DNA of 64,000 nt from Streptomyces misionensis (GCF_900104815.1 NZ_FNTD01000004.1:7377001-7441000), one strand, 5' to 3'; positions 27,730-39,140 are shown, counted from the stretch's first letter. Numbers and translations: made by a program. Notes: a model not told the origin generated them from the sequence alone.

Positions 27730-29934
27730 GTGCCGCTGCACAAGGACGACCCGAGGTCCATCGGCGGCTACCGGCTGCTCGACCGGCTCGGGGCCGGCGG
27801 CATGGGCATGGTCTACCGGGGCCGAGCGCGTTCCGGGCGCGAGGTCGCCGTCAAGGTCGTACACGCCCGGTACGCCCAGGACCCCGTCTTCCGCGCCCGG
27901 TTCCGGCAGGAGATCGAGGCCGCCCGCCGGGTGAGCGGCGCCTTCACCGCCGCCGTGGTGGACGCCGACCCGGAGGCGGAGTCGCCCTGGATGGCCACCC
28001 AGTACGTCCCCGGCCGTTCGCTCGCCGCGCGCATCCGCGACCAGGGCCCGCTGCGCCCCGCCGAATTACGGCCGCTGGCACTCGGCCTGGTGGAGGCGCT
28101 GCGGGACATCCACCGGGCCGGGGTGGTGCACCGCGACCTGAAGCCGGCCAACGTGCTGATGGCCGAGGACGGGCCCCGTGTCATCGACTTCGGCATCTCC
28201 CGGGCGGCCGAGAACCACCACACCCTCACCGAGACCGGGCAGGTGATCGGCACCCCGCCCTTCATGTCCCCGGAACAGTTCGCCGACGCCCGTGCCGTCG
28301 GGCCGGCCTCGGACGTCTTCTCGCTCGGCGCGCTGCTCGTGTACTGCGTGACCGGGCGCGGCCCGTTCGACGCCGACAGCCCCTATCTGACCGGCTACCG
28401 GGTGGTCCACGACGAGCCGGTCCTCGACGGGGTGACCGGACCGGTGCGGGCGGTGCTGGAGCGCTGCCTGGCCAAGGAGCCCGCCGACCGGCCCGGTCCG
28501 GACGAACTGGCACGGGAGTTCGCCGACGCCCTGCCCGAGCCGACGCCGGACGAACCGGAGACCATGGCGCTGCGGCTGCCCTCCGCGCCGTCCGGCGAAC
28601 CGGCCGCCGCCGGCGCCCCGACCGTCGCCGGCCGCCCCCGCAGGCGCGGACCGTGGGTCCTGGCCGTCTGCGGCGCGCTGGCCGCGGCCCTGGCCGGCTA
28701 CCTCCTGCTCGGTCCGCCCGGCGATGACGGCACGGCACGGGCGAACCCGGCCCCCACCGGGCGCTGGGCCCCGCTCCCGGCCGGCTGGAAGCCCTGGCAG
28801 ACGACCGCCTCCGCGGTCGCCGGGAAGGGCGTGAAGCAGGCACCGGGCTACGAGGGGAACCGGGCACCGGCCTGCGTACCGGACGGCGGCGCCCTCTACT
28901 GCGCGGGCAGCGCACTCCTGCCGGAACGGATCGACGCCACCACCGGGCGCACCCTGTGGCGCTCCGGCGTCGCGCCCGCCGGCGTCCCGGCCGACCGCTA
29001 CGTCTCGAACGTCCTCGGCACGTACCACGGCGAGGTGCTCGTGGAACTGACCGTCACCGGCGAGGGCGGCACCGGCCGGACGCAGTCCCTCCTCGCGCTC
29101 GACGCGGCGAGCGGCACGAGGCGCTGGTCCCACCCGGTGCGCATCGACAGCCCGGGCTCGGTCTACGCGGCCGGGGTGACGCTGACGCGGGAGGGCGACG
29201 GCGGCGCGGTGACCGTCCGCTCGGCGCGCGACGGAACGGTGCGCAGGACGATCCCCGTGCCCGCCGGGTACGACTGCACCCCGCTCGCCGCCGACGACCG
29301 CCCGTACGTGGAGTGCGTCACCGAGGCCGAAGGCGTGCACACCACGAAGTTCCTCGTCGTCGATCCCGCCGACGGTTCCGTGCGCACCCTGACGTCCCCC
29401 GCCCGGCAGGGGAGCTTCGTCGGCGTCCGGGACGGACGACTGGTCTTCGTGGAAGCGGACGACCGCCCGGTGGCCAACGGTCCCGACCTGATCCACACCC
29501 GGATCGTGCGCGTCGACCCGCGCACCGGCGAGCGCGTGCTCACGCCGCTTCCCGAGCGGTACCGGGGCGGGCTGCCCGCCCTGGCCCACGGCACCCTGTA
29601 CTTCGCCACCTCCAGCGGTCTGGTCACGGCCGTCTCGCCGGTGACGGGAGCCCGGCTGTGGGAGAGCCACACGAGCCTGGAGACACCGGGGCAGGTGTCG
29701 GTGGACCCGAGCGGACGGACCGTGTACCTGGCCGGCGGCAGTGGCCGGGTGGCCGCCCTGGACGCGAAGCGCGGCACCCTGCTGTGGGAGTCCTCGGCCC
29801 GCGCGGAGGTGCTGGACAGCGGCCTGCTGCCCACCGTGTGGTTCAACAAGGGCGCCCTGGTGCTGGCGACCTCGGACGGCACCCTCTTCACCCTGGACCC
29901 GGCGCACCCGGGACGCAGACCCGTCCCGGCGTGA
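27730..29934 (+). CDS. Membrane Ser/Thr protein kinase with PQQ-like beta-propeller sensor
   Basis: A 734-residue Hanks-type kinase. Residues about 13-275 form the kinase domain with GAGGMGMVYRG, the ATP lysine in VAVKVVHA, HRDLKPAN and DFG. One membrane helix lies near 305-325 (PWVLAVCGALAAALAGYLLL). The extracellular half carries repeated PQQ-type blades (ALDAASGTRRW, VDPRTGER, ALDAKRGTLLWES). It probably senses an outside signal through the propeller and phosphorylates cytoplasmic proteins. The GTG start is chosen for its GAGGG ribosome site and because the kinase fold begins at once. It is divergent from the hybrid kinase operon. Confidence 0.9.
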   Translation: MPLHKDDPRSIGGYRLLDRLGAGGMGMVYRGRARSGREVAVKVVHARYAQDPVFRARFRQEIEAARRVSGAFTAAVVDADPEAESPWMATQYVPGRSLAARIRDQGPLRPAELRPLALGLVEALRDIHRAGVVHRDLKPANVLMAEDGPRVIDFGISRAAENHHTLTETGQVIGTPPFMSPEQFADARAVGPASDVFSLGALLVYCVTGRGPFDADSPYLTGYRVVHDEPVLDGVTGPVRAVLERCLAKEPADRPGPDELAREFADALPEPTPDEPETMALRLPSAPSGEPAAAGAPTVAGRPRRRGPWVLAVCGALAAALAGYLLLGPPGDDGTARANPAPTGRWAPLPAGWKPWQTTASAVAGKGVKQAPGYEGNRAPACVPDGGALYCAGSALLPERIDATTGRTLWRSGVAPAGVPADRYVSNVLGTYHGEVLVELTVTGEGGTGRTQSLLALDAASGTRRWSHPVRIDSPGSVYAAGVTLTREGDGGAVTVRSARDGTVRRTIPVPAGYDCTPLAADDRPYVECVTEAEGVHTTKFLVVDPADGSVRTLTSPARQGSFVGVRDGRLVFVEADDRPVANGPDLIHTRIVRVDPRTGERVLTPLPERYRGGLPALAHGTLYFATSSGLVTAVSPVTGARLWESHTSLETPGQVSVDPSGRTVYLAGGSGRVAALDAKRGTLLWESSARAEVLDSGLLPTVWFNKGALVLATSDGTLFTLDPAHPGRRPVPA

Positions 29935-30024
29935 CCGCGCTCCCGTCGTCCGGGATCGGCGGGCCCTTCGCCGTCCCGTGCCGAAGTGCCGTCCGCGCGA
30001 CGGAAGTCGGAGCTTCCCCAGGGT

Positions 30025-30042
30025 ATTGAACGATGGTTCAAT
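30025..30042. promoter_or_regulatory. TetR-type operator upstream of the acyl-CoA ligase gene
   Basis: ATTGAAC-GATG-GTTCAAT is a perfect 7-bp inverted repeat with a 4-bp spacer, 59 bases before the ligase start. A close copy lies upstream of the Rieske oxygenase gene (33307-33324), next to a TetR gene, so this is probably its operator. Confidence 0.7.
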
Positions 30043-30101
30043 CCTTGCCGTGCCGGGGCGGCCCTCGGCACGGCAGCCCCGCGAGGATACGGAGGACCGC
30101 G

Positions 30102-31616
30102 GTGAACCTGACGTGGATGCTGGAGGGGTCGGCCCGCAGTTGCGGCGGGAAGCCGGCCCTCGTGTCCGACCTGGGGTCGATGACGTACGCCGAGCTGCTC
30201 GCCGCCTCCAAGCGGGCCGCCGCCGTGCTGCGGGAGCGCGGGGTACGGCCGGGGGACCGCGTCGGGGTGATGACGTACAACACCCCCGCCTTCGCGGTGG
30301 CGGCGTTCGGGATCTGGCGGGCCGGGGCGGCGCTGGTGCCGGTCAACCACAAGCTGACCGCGCCCGAACTGGCGTACCTGGCGGGGCATGCGAAGCTGCG
30401 GGTCGCCGTCGTCGCGGAGGAACTCGCCGGGCGTATGCGCGAAGGCGCCCCCGAGGTCGATGTGCTCACCACGGACGACACCGGCGGCGGGGAGTTCGAC
30501 CGGCTGGTCGCCGGGGCGCCCCAATGGGAGGGCGTGGAGGTCGGGCCCGAGGCCGTCGCACAGGTGTTGTACACCTCCGGGACGACCGGCGCGCCCAAGG
30601 GCTGTCTGCACTCGCACCGCGGGCTGTCCGCCGTGCCCGCGTACACCACGGCCGCCGCGGGGCTGCGCCGCGAGGACCGGTTCCTGCTGGCCATGCCGAT
30701 CTGGCACGCCTCGCCCCTGAACAACTGGTTCCTGTCGATGATCTACCTGGGCGGCACCGTCGTCCTGCTGAAGGAGTATCAGCCCCTCGCCTTCCTGGAG
30801 GCCGTGCGCAAACACCGGGTCACGGCCTTCTTCGGCGCCCCCATCGCCTACCTCGCCCCGCTGCGGGCCCTGCCCGGGGCGGGGGCCGACCTGTCCGGCT
30901 TCGGTCTGCCGAACGTGCGGCTGTGGGCCTACGGCGGGGCACCGCTGGGTGCCGAGACGGTGCGGACGCTGGAGGCGGTGTACGGCCCGGACCGCTTCTG
31001 CCAGGTGTACGGGATGAGCGAGATGGGGCCGGTGGGTTCCGTGCTCCACCCGCACGAGCAGCTCGCCAAGGCCGGGTCGATCGGGGCGGGCGGCATGCCG
31101 GGCGTGGACATCCGCGTGGTCAGGGAGGACGGCCTGGACGCCGGGGCCGGCGAGACGGGGGAGCTGTGGCTGCGGTCGGGGACCCGGATGCTGGGGTACC
31201 TCGACGATCCGGAGGCGACCGAGCGCGCCTTCGAGGGCGACTGGTACCGGTCCGGGGACCTCGCGCGGGTGGACGAGGACGGCTATCTGTTCATCGTCGG
31301 CCGGATCAAGGACGTCGTCGTCACCGGCGGGGAGAACGTCTACTCGCCCGAGGTGGAGGAGGCGATCCTGCGGCACCCGGCGATCCGGGACGCCGCCGTC
31401 GTCGGGCGGCCGCACCCGGACTGGGGCGAGACCGTCGTCGCCGTGGTGGAGGCCGACGCGGCGGTGACGCTGGAGGAGATGCGCGCGTTCCTCTCCACGA
31501 GGCTGGCGAAGTACAAGATCCCGCGGGAGCTGGTGGTGGTCCCGTCGCTGCCGCGCACGCCCTCCGGGAAGGTGCAGAAGCACGTCCTGCGCGAACAGGT
31601 GGTCGGCGGCGCATGA
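30102..31616 (+). CDS. AMP-forming acyl/aryl-CoA synthetase
   Basis: A 504-residue ANL-superfamily ligase with the AMP motif YTSGTTGAPKG, the GRIKDVVVTGGENVYS hinge region and a C-terminal catalytic Lys in PSGKVQK. It activates a carboxylic acid as its acyl-AMP and then CoA thioester. The chain type cannot be set from motifs; the group resembles medium/long-chain or aryl-acid ligases. The GTG start has GGAGGA upstream. It converges with the hotdog thioesterase gene (48-base gap). Its promoter carries the same palindrome as the Rieske operon, so it is likely induced with it through the TetR protein. Confidence 0.88.
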   Translation: MNLTWMLEGSARSCGGKPALVSDLGSMTYAELLAASKRAAAVLRERGVRPGDRVGVMTYNTPAFAVAAFGIWRAGAALVPVNHKLTAPELAYLAGHAKLRVAVVAEELAGRMREGAPEVDVLTTDDTGGGEFDRLVAGAPQWEGVEVGPEAVAQVLYTSGTTGAPKGCLHSHRGLSAVPAYTTAAAGLRREDRFLLAMPIWHASPLNNWFLSMIYLGGTVVLLKEYQPLAFLEAVRKHRVTAFFGAPIAYLAPLRALPGAGADLSGFGLPNVRLWAYGGAPLGAETVRTLEAVYGPDRFCQVYGMSEMGPVGSVLHPHEQLAKAGSIGAGGMPGVDIRVVREDGLDAGAGETGELWLRSGTRMLGYLDDPEATERAFEGDWYRSGDLARVDEDGYLFIVGRIKDVVVTGGENVYSPEVEEAILRHPAIRDAAVVGRPHPDWGETVVAVVEADAAVTLEEMRAFLSTRLAKYKIPRELVVVPSLPRTPSGKVQKHVLREQVVGGA

Positions 31617-31664
31617 CACGCCCGGCGCCATGGGCCGGCCGACCGCCCGGCCGGCCCTCGCGCG

Positions 31665-32090
31665 TCAGTCCGCTTGCTTGCCGGCCCTGACGATCGTCCC
31701 CTGCGCCACGGCGACGAGCTGCTCCTCGCCCTGCTCCGAGACGACGTGGACCGTGCACTGGCACACGGCCTGCCGCCGCGTGGTGACGGTCGCTTCGGCG
31801 CGGGCGACGACCTGGACGCCCACCGCGGGCCGCACGTAGTTGATCTTGTATTCGGCGGTGAGCGCATCGCCGCCGAGGGCGAGTCCGCCGGCGAAGGTCA
31901 GCGCGTTGTCGGCCAGGTAGCTGAGCACTCCTCCGTGCACGAAGCCGTGCTGCTGCTGGATCTCGGGCCGGTTGACGATGCGGATCTCGGCCGAGCCGGG
32001 CCCCACCGAGGTGAGTTCGGCGCCCAGGAACTCGCTGAAGGGCTGGGCCTTGAAGATGCTGTGCGCGAAATCGGCGAGATCCGTGGTCAT
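31665..32090 (-). CDS. PaaI-type hotdog-fold acyl-CoA thioesterase
   Basis: A 141-residue single hotdog domain with HGFVHGGVLSYLADNAL, the hotdog helix carrying the catalytic acidic residue, and the KINYVRPAVG strand of the PaaI group. It hydrolyses acyl or aryl-CoA esters, often as a rescue enzyme that frees CoA from dead-end intermediates. Its ATG overlaps the stop of the Rieske oxygenase gene by four bases (ATGA), so the two are made together. Confidence 0.88.
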   Translation of the reverse strand: MTTDLADFAHSIFKAQPFSEFLGAELTSVGPGSAEIRIVNRPEIQQQHGFVHGGVLSYLADNALTFAGGLALGGDALTAEYKINYVRPAVGVQVVARAEATVTTRRQAVCQCTVHVVSEQGEEQLVAVAQGTIVRAGKQAD

Positions 32091-33283
32091 GAGTGCCGTC
32101 CTGTGGCTCGGGGGGTGGTGGGGGCGGCCGTGTCCGGGCCGGTCAGCCGCTCGTCGATGGTCTGCTGGAACATCGCGAGCAGGCCCTCCGCCAGTCCCAG
32201 CACATGGTGGTCGCTACCTCCGTGCGGCAGGGTCCGCTGCACGTTCTCGGCGATGGCGAAGTCCTCCTGGTCGAAGACCGTGTCATTGGTGAACCGGAAG
32301 CGCTTGGCCAGCGCGCTCTGCCCCGCCGACCCGGTGAAGTCGGCGTCACGGTAGAGCATTTCATGGGTCCATATCGTGCGGTCCGGGGCCAGGGGCCAGA
32401 AGGTGTTGATGGACACGTAGTCGGGATGCAGGATGAAGAAGGTGTTGGGGAAGAGCGTGTAGTACACCGAGGCGTAGTCCAGGATGCGCCACTCCGCCTC
32501 CGGTTTCAGGGCCGTCTCGCCGATGTTGGTGCGCGCCGCGGACAGCCGGATGTGCGGCCCGTCCTCGTCGTGCGCGATGACCCCCTTCTTGAAGGCGAAG
32601 GCGAGGGTGTCCCGGTGCAGATACGGGACGTGGTAGCCCTCGAGATACGTCTTGATCAGCAGCTTCCAGTTGGCCTCCTTGACCACCTTCGTCTTCTTGT
32701 ACTGAACGAGCGAGGCCACGTCGAAGTTCACCAGGTCCTCGTGGAACGTCCCGAGGAAGCCGGGGATGTCGAGCGTCTCCCCGGGCGTGCGGCCGACCCA
32801 GATCAGTCCGCCGGACTCCGCGGCGGGCAGCTCCACCAGCCCGTAGTCGCAGGTCTTGACGCCGGGGAAGTCATGCGCCCGGGTGATGCCCTTCAGAGCG
32901 CCGTCGAGCCCGTAGACCCAGCCGTGGAAGGGGCAGACGAAGTTCTTCACCGTGCCCGCCGGCTGGCCGGCGAGGCGGGCACCGCGGTGGCGGCACTGGT
33001 TGTAGAAGGCGCGGACCCGGCCGTCCTCGCCCCGGACGACGACATAGGGGAACCGGTCCCAGTCGCTGGTGAGGTAGGACCCGGGTGCACCGAGCGCGGA
33101 GGCGTGCCCCGCGACCAGCGGGTAGTGGGAGAAGGCCGAGGCGATCTCCCGCTCCAGGAGCGCCTCGTCGGTGTACTTGGTGACCGGGATGGTGACGACC
33201 TCGTCGAGCATCTTCTCGTCACGGCGCGTTTCGCGCAGCGCGAGAAGACGCTTGATCATCGCCACTTGCTCGCTGTGCCGCAT
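32087..33283 (-). CDS. Rieske non-heme iron oxygenase, alpha subunit
   Basis: A 398-residue ring-hydroxylating-type oxygenase. The Rieske motif is CRHRGA and CPFHGW (C-x-H-x16-18-C-x2-H) at about 85-110. The mononuclear iron His residues are in EGYHVPYLH near 210-215. No beta subunit, ferredoxin or reductase gene is nearby, so it is probably an alpha-only enzyme using general electron donors, as for choline, carnitine, phenoxy or aromatic acid oxygenases; the substrate is unknown. ATG 33283 is preferred over an in-frame TTG at 33304. A partial copy of the TetR palindrome lies 24 bases upstream. Confidence 0.87.
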   Translation of the reverse strand: MRHSEQVAMIKRLLALRETRRDEKMLDEVVTIPVTKYTDEALLEREIASAFSHYPLVAGHASALGAPGSYLTSDWDRFPYVVVRGEDGRVRAFYNQCRHRGARLAGQPAGTVKNFVCPFHGWVYGLDGALKGITRAHDFPGVKTCDYGLVELPAAESGGLIWVGRTPGETLDIPGFLGTFHEDLVNFDVASLVQYKKTKVVKEANWKLLIKTYLEGYHVPYLHRDTLAFAFKKGVIAHDEDGPHIRLSAARTNIGETALKPEAEWRILDYASVYYTLFPNTFFILHPDYVSINTFWPLAPDRTIWTHEMLYRDADFTGSAGQSALAKRFRFTNDTVFDQEDFAIAENVQRTLPHGGSDHHVLGLAEGLLAMFQQTIDERLTGPDTAAPTTPRATGRHS

Positions 33284-33306
33284 AAGGCCCCCGTCGCAGA
33301 TCAAGA

Positions 33307-33324
33307 TCTGAATTCTCGTTCAAT
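33307..33324. promoter_or_regulatory. Second TetR-type operator, upstream of the Rieske operon
   Basis: TCTGAATTCTCGTTCAAT reads ATTGAACGAGAATTCAGA on the minus strand and matches the perfect palindrome at 30025-30042 at 13 of 18 positions, including the ATTGAACGA half. It sits between the TetR gene and the Rieske gene it would control. Confidence 0.6.
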
Positions 33325-33376
33325 TCATGGTACGGAGGGTACGGGGGCGAGGCAATGAAAGTCCGATGACGGATCG

Positions 33377-34000
33377 TCAGGAAGGCGTGCGGCCCAGGGC
33401 CCGCAGGCAGAAGTCGCGGATCTCGGCGACCAGTTGCTCGTCCGGCACCTCCGCCTTCCGCGCGACCTCCGGCGAGAGTCTGCCGACCAGCGCCTCGGAG
33501 ATGGCACCGATGGCGGCACTGGCCGCGATCGCCGCGTTCTGCCGGGCGAACAGCCCGGCCGCGACACCGTCCCGGATGACGCCCTCGCACAGCTGGGCGT
33601 ACTCCCGCCGGTACACCAGCCGCTCCCGCTCCACCACCGGCGAGACCGGTTCGAAGAGCAGGGACCACGCCAGCCGCCGTCCGCGCAGGGCACGCCGTGT
33701 GAAGGTGTCGGCGAACGCCTTGAGACGGGCCTCGGGATCCGCGGGCGCGGCATCCACCGCACCGCGCACGGCGGCCAGTTCCCGCCCCGCGGCACGCCGG
33801 AAGACCTGCGCGAGCAGCTCGTCCCTGCTGCCGAAGTACGAGTAGAGCGAGCCCGCGCTCACCCCGCACGCCTCCGCCACCGCGGCCACCTTCGCCCCGG
33901 CGAAACCCTTGCGGGCCACCAGCGCGTGCGCGGCGTGCACAAAGGCCTCCTCCTTCGTCCGGGCATGCCGCTTCGTACGTTCCGTGCGCCGATACACCAT
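33377..34000 (-). CDS. TetR-family repressor of the ligase/oxygenase genes
   Basis: A 207-residue regulator with an N-terminal helix-turn-helix at about 18-62 (KVAAVAEACGVSAGSLYSYF) and a helical ligand domain. The ATG at 34000 gives the normal TetR length; a longer in-frame extension upstream is low-complexity and ignored. It lies directly upstream of the Rieske operon on the same strand. A matching palindrome before the ligase gene 3 kb away suggests it controls both units, with an acyl-CoA or aromatic acid as the likely inducer. Confidence 0.85.
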   Translation of the reverse strand: MVYRRTERTKRHARTKEEAFVHAAHALVARKGFAGAKVAAVAEACGVSAGSLYSYFGSRDELLAQVFRRAAGRELAAVRGAVDAAPADPEARLKAFADTFTRRALRGRRLAWSLLFEPVSPVVERERLVYRREYAQLCEGVIRDGVAAGLFARQNAAIAASAAIGAISEALVGRLSPEVARKAEVPDEQLVAEIRDFCLRALGRTPS

Positions 34001-34224
34001 GGCGGGAGCTGGGCCTTCCGTGTTGTTGCCGGGAGCAACAGTGAACCAGGAACCACCCGAGGGGCGCGGTGCGGGCCGGCGGCGGCCGGCACCCGCGACT
34101 GCGGCAACGGCCCCCTCGGGCCGGGCGGGGCCCTCCCGCGCCGCCGCTCCGTCTCCTACGCTCATGCGTCGGACACGCCCTGGATTCGCTCCACGGCGCC
34201 TGCGGCCCGAAAGGAACACATTCC

Positions 34225-35751
34225 GTGCGCACGTACGACAACCCCGTGATCGGCGGGTTCCATCCGGATCCCAGCGTGTGCCGGGTCGGTGACGACTACT
34301 ACCTGGTGTGCTCCAGCTTCGAGTACTTCCCGGGACTGCCGCTCTTCCACAGCAAGGACCTCGTGCACTGGGCGCAGATCGGCAACGTGCTCGACCGGCC
34401 CGGGCAACTGCCGCTCCCTCTCCCGGGTGCCAAGGCGTCCGGTGGTCTCTACGCCCCCACGATCCGTCACCACGACGGCCGTTACTGGGTCATCTGCACC
34501 AATATCGACGGCGGCGGCAACTTCGTCGTCTCCTCCGAGCGGCCCGAGGGGCCGTGGAGCGACCCGGTGTGGATCGACCTGCCCGGGATCGACCCGGATC
34601 TGGCGTGGGAGGAGGACGGCACCTGCTGGTGCGCCTTCTCCGGGCCCGGAGGCGGCATCCACCTGGCCAGGATCGACCCGGTCGGGGGAGCGGTGCTGGA
34701 GGGGCCCGTCGCCACGTGGTCGGGCAGCGGCCTCAAGTTCCCCGAGGCGCCGCACCTCTACCGCATCGGCGACTGGTGGTACCTGCTGATAGCGGAGGGC
34801 GGCACCGAGCGCGGCCACAGCGTGTCCATCGCCCGCGGCCGCTCGCCGCGCGGCCCCTGGGAAGGCGCACCCGCCAACCCCCTGCTGTCCCACAGCGGCA
34901 CCGCCCGCTCCATCCAGAACACCGGCCACGCCGACCTGGTGCAGGCCCCGGACGGGAGTTGGTGGATGCTGCTGCTCGGCGTCCGGCCCCGCGGCTTCAC
35001 GCCCGACGTGCACGTGCTCGGCCGCGAGACGTACCTCACCCCCGTGGAGTGGGACGAGGACGGCTGGCCCGTCGTCGCCCCCGTTCCGGAGCGCCATCCC
35101 GCCCCGGGGGGCGCCTGGCACCCCGTGCCGACCCCGCCCGCCCGCGACGACTTCGACGGGCCGGCTCTCGCCCCGCACTGGATCTCGCCGTTCCGCCGCC
35201 CCGAGGGCTCCTGGTCGCTCACCGAACGCCCCGGCCGGCTGGTCCTCAGGGCCACCGGCGCCACCCTCGACCGCCCCGGGTACACCTTCGTCGGGCGCCG
35301 CCAGCAGCACCACGACTGCCACGTCACCGCCGTCGTCGATCCGGGCACCGGACGCGGCGGTCTCGGCGTGCGCCTGGACGAGGCCCACCACTACGAACTG
35401 GAGGCCGGCGACGGTGAGGTCCGCGTCGTCGCCCGGATCGGCCCGCTGCGCCAGACCGTGGCCGCCCGACCCGTCCCGCCCGGGCCGCTGACCCTCACCC
35501 TCTCGATCCGCACGTCCCGCCTGGTGCCCGCCTCGCCGGAACTCACCGACGGCGGGACCACCGGCCCCGACACCATCGCCTTCCGGCTCGGCGGACAGGA
35601 CGCCCGGCCGCTCGCGGAACTGGACGGACGCTACCTGTCCACCGAGGTCGCCGGCGGCTTCACCGGCCGGGTCATCGGCATGTACGCCACCGAGGGCGCG
35701 GTCGCCTTCGACTGGTTCGAGTACGTCCCGGACCCGGCGCCCTCCGTGTGA
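34225..35751 (+). CDS. Intracellular GH43 beta-xylosidase/alpha-L-arabinofuranosidase
   Basis: A 508-residue glycosidase. The five-bladed GH43 domain (about 1-300) has the base Asp in FHPDPS, the pKa-modulating Asp in GIDPDLAW and the acid Glu174 in KFPEAPHLY. A C-terminal beta-sandwich (about 310-508) is the usual accessory domain of xylosidase-type members. No signal peptide is seen, so it cleaves oligosaccharides after import. The GTG at 34225 follows AAAGGAA; the region before it is non-coding. It opens the arabinoxylan locus that continues to 42.7 kb. Confidence 0.9.
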   Translation: MRTYDNPVIGGFHPDPSVCRVGDDYYLVCSSFEYFPGLPLFHSKDLVHWAQIGNVLDRPGQLPLPLPGAKASGGLYAPTIRHHDGRYWVICTNIDGGGNFVVSSERPEGPWSDPVWIDLPGIDPDLAWEEDGTCWCAFSGPGGGIHLARIDPVGGAVLEGPVATWSGSGLKFPEAPHLYRIGDWWYLLIAEGGTERGHSVSIARGRSPRGPWEGAPANPLLSHSGTARSIQNTGHADLVQAPDGSWWMLLLGVRPRGFTPDVHVLGRETYLTPVEWDEDGWPVVAPVPERHPAPGGAWHPVPTPPARDDFDGPALAPHWISPFRRPEGSWSLTERPGRLVLRATGATLDRPGYTFVGRRQQHHDCHVTAVVDPGTGRGGLGVRLDEAHHYELEAGDGEVRVVARIGPLRQTVAARPVPPGPLTLTLSIRTSRLVPASPELTDGGTTGPDTIAFRLGGQDARPLAELDGRYLSTEVAGGFTGRVIGMYATEGAVAFDWFEYVPDPAPSV

Positions 35752-35810
35752 CGTCCGGCGTCCGGCCGTGCGCGGCGGGCCCGGCAACTCCACCGGGCCC
35801 GCCGACCGGG

Positions 35811-37841
<2,031 letters not shown>

Positions 37842-39140
37842 ATGTCGAGGAAGACACGCGGCGCGACGGCTGTCGCGATCGGCTTGGGTGTCGCGCTCGC
37901 GGCCGCCGGCTGCGCCGGCGGCGGCGACACCGGCAACGGCGGTGGCTCGTCCAACGGCAAGGTCACGCTCACCCTCTGGGAGAACGCGCAGCCCGGGCCG
38001 GGTGAGGAGTACTGGAAGGCCGCCGTGAAGGAGTACCACCAGCTGCACCCGAACGTGACGGTCAGGATTCAGGCGGTCCAGAACGAGGACTTCGACGGCA
38101 AGCTGCAGACCGCGCTCAACTCGAACTCCGCGCCGGACATCTTCCTTCAGCGCGGTGGCGGCAAGATGCAGGCGATGGTCGACGCCGGCCAGATCCAGCC
38201 GCTGAACCTCACCGCCGGCGACAAGGCGAACGCGGGCGAGGCGTCCGTCGCGGGCTATTCGATCGACGGCAAGGTCTACGCGATGCCGGTCGACACACAG
38301 CCCGAGGGCATCTACTACAGCAAGGACCTGTTCAAGAAGGCCGGCATCACCGCGCCGCCGACGACGATGGACGAGCTGGCGGCCGATGTCGCGAAGCTGA
38401 AGGCGGCCGGCGTCGCACCGATCGCGGTCGGGGCCAAGGACGCCTGGCCGGCCGCGCACTGGTACTACAACCTCGCCCTGCGCGAGTGCGGCCAGGACAC
38501 CATGACGAAGGCCGGCAAGGAGCTCAAGTTCACCGACCCGTGCTGGACCAAGGCCGGAGACGATCTGGCCTCCTTCCTGAAGGCCGATCCCTTCCAGAAG
38601 GGATTCCTGACCACCTCCTCGCAGCAGGGCGCCGGGTCGTCGGCGGGCATGGTCGCCAACCACAAGGCGGCCATGGAACTCATGGGCAACTGGCAGCCCG
38701 GCGTGTACTCCACGCTGACCCCGGACAAGAAGCAGCTCCCCGACCTGGGCTGGTTCCCCTTCCCCAAGGTGAACGGCGGGCAGGGTGACCCGAGCGCCAT
38801 CATGGGCGGCCTCGACGGGTTCTCCCTGTCCAAGAACGCACCGAAGGAAGCCTTCGGCTTCCTCGAGTTCCTGGTGACCAAGGACCAGCAACAGGCCTAC
38901 GCCAAGGCGTTCTTTACGATCCCGGTGAACAAGGACGCCCAGAAGGTCGTCACCGAGCCCTACAACGTCTCGGCGCTGGATGCCTTCAACAAGGCCCCCT
39001 ACTCGATGATGTTCCTGGACACCATGTACGGCCAGAACGTCGGCAACGCCATGAACACCGCCGTAGTGAACCTGATGGCTGGCAAGGGCAGTGCCGCCGA
39101 CATCGCCAGGGACACCAACGCCGCTGCCGCGAAGGGCTGA
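37842..39140 (+). CDS. ABC sugar importer, solute-binding lipoprotein
   Basis: A 432-residue family 1 solute-binding protein. The lipoprotein signal ends AAAGC with the lipidated Cys24, followed by a Gly/Ser linker. The mature part has the usual two-lobe fold (LTLWENAQPGPGEEYWKAAV at its start). It resembles BxlE-type proteins that bind xylo- or arabino-oligosaccharides and deliver them to the two permeases downstream. The start ATG has CAGGA upstream. No ATPase gene is present; such systems use a shared MsiK-type ATPase encoded elsewhere. Confidence 0.9.
   Translation: MSRKTRGATAVAIGLGVALAAAGCAGGGDTGNGGGSSNGKVTLTLWENAQPGPGEEYWKAAVKEYHQLHPNVTVRIQAVQNEDFDGKLQTALNSNSAPDIFLQRGGGKMQAMVDAGQIQPLNLTAGDKANAGEASVAGYSIDGKVYAMPVDTQPEGIYYSKDLFKKAGITAPPTTMDELAADVAKLKAAGVAPIAVGAKDAWPAAHWYYNLALRECGQDTMTKAGKELKFTDPCWTKAGDDLASFLKADPFQKGFLTTSSQQGAGSSAGMVANHKAAMELMGNWQPGVYSTLTPDKKQLPDLGWFPFPKVNGGQGDPSAIMGGLDGFSLSKNAPKEAFGFLEFLVTKDQQQAYAKAFFTIPVNKDAQKVVTEPYNVSALDAFNKAPYSMMFLDTMYGQNVGNAMNTAVVNLMAGKGSAADIARDTNAAAAKG

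Noticed and set aside
32107..33358. A 400-residue plus-strand frame opposite the Rieske gene
   Set aside because: It is antisense to a gene with intact Rieske and iron-site motifs and has no recognisable domain.
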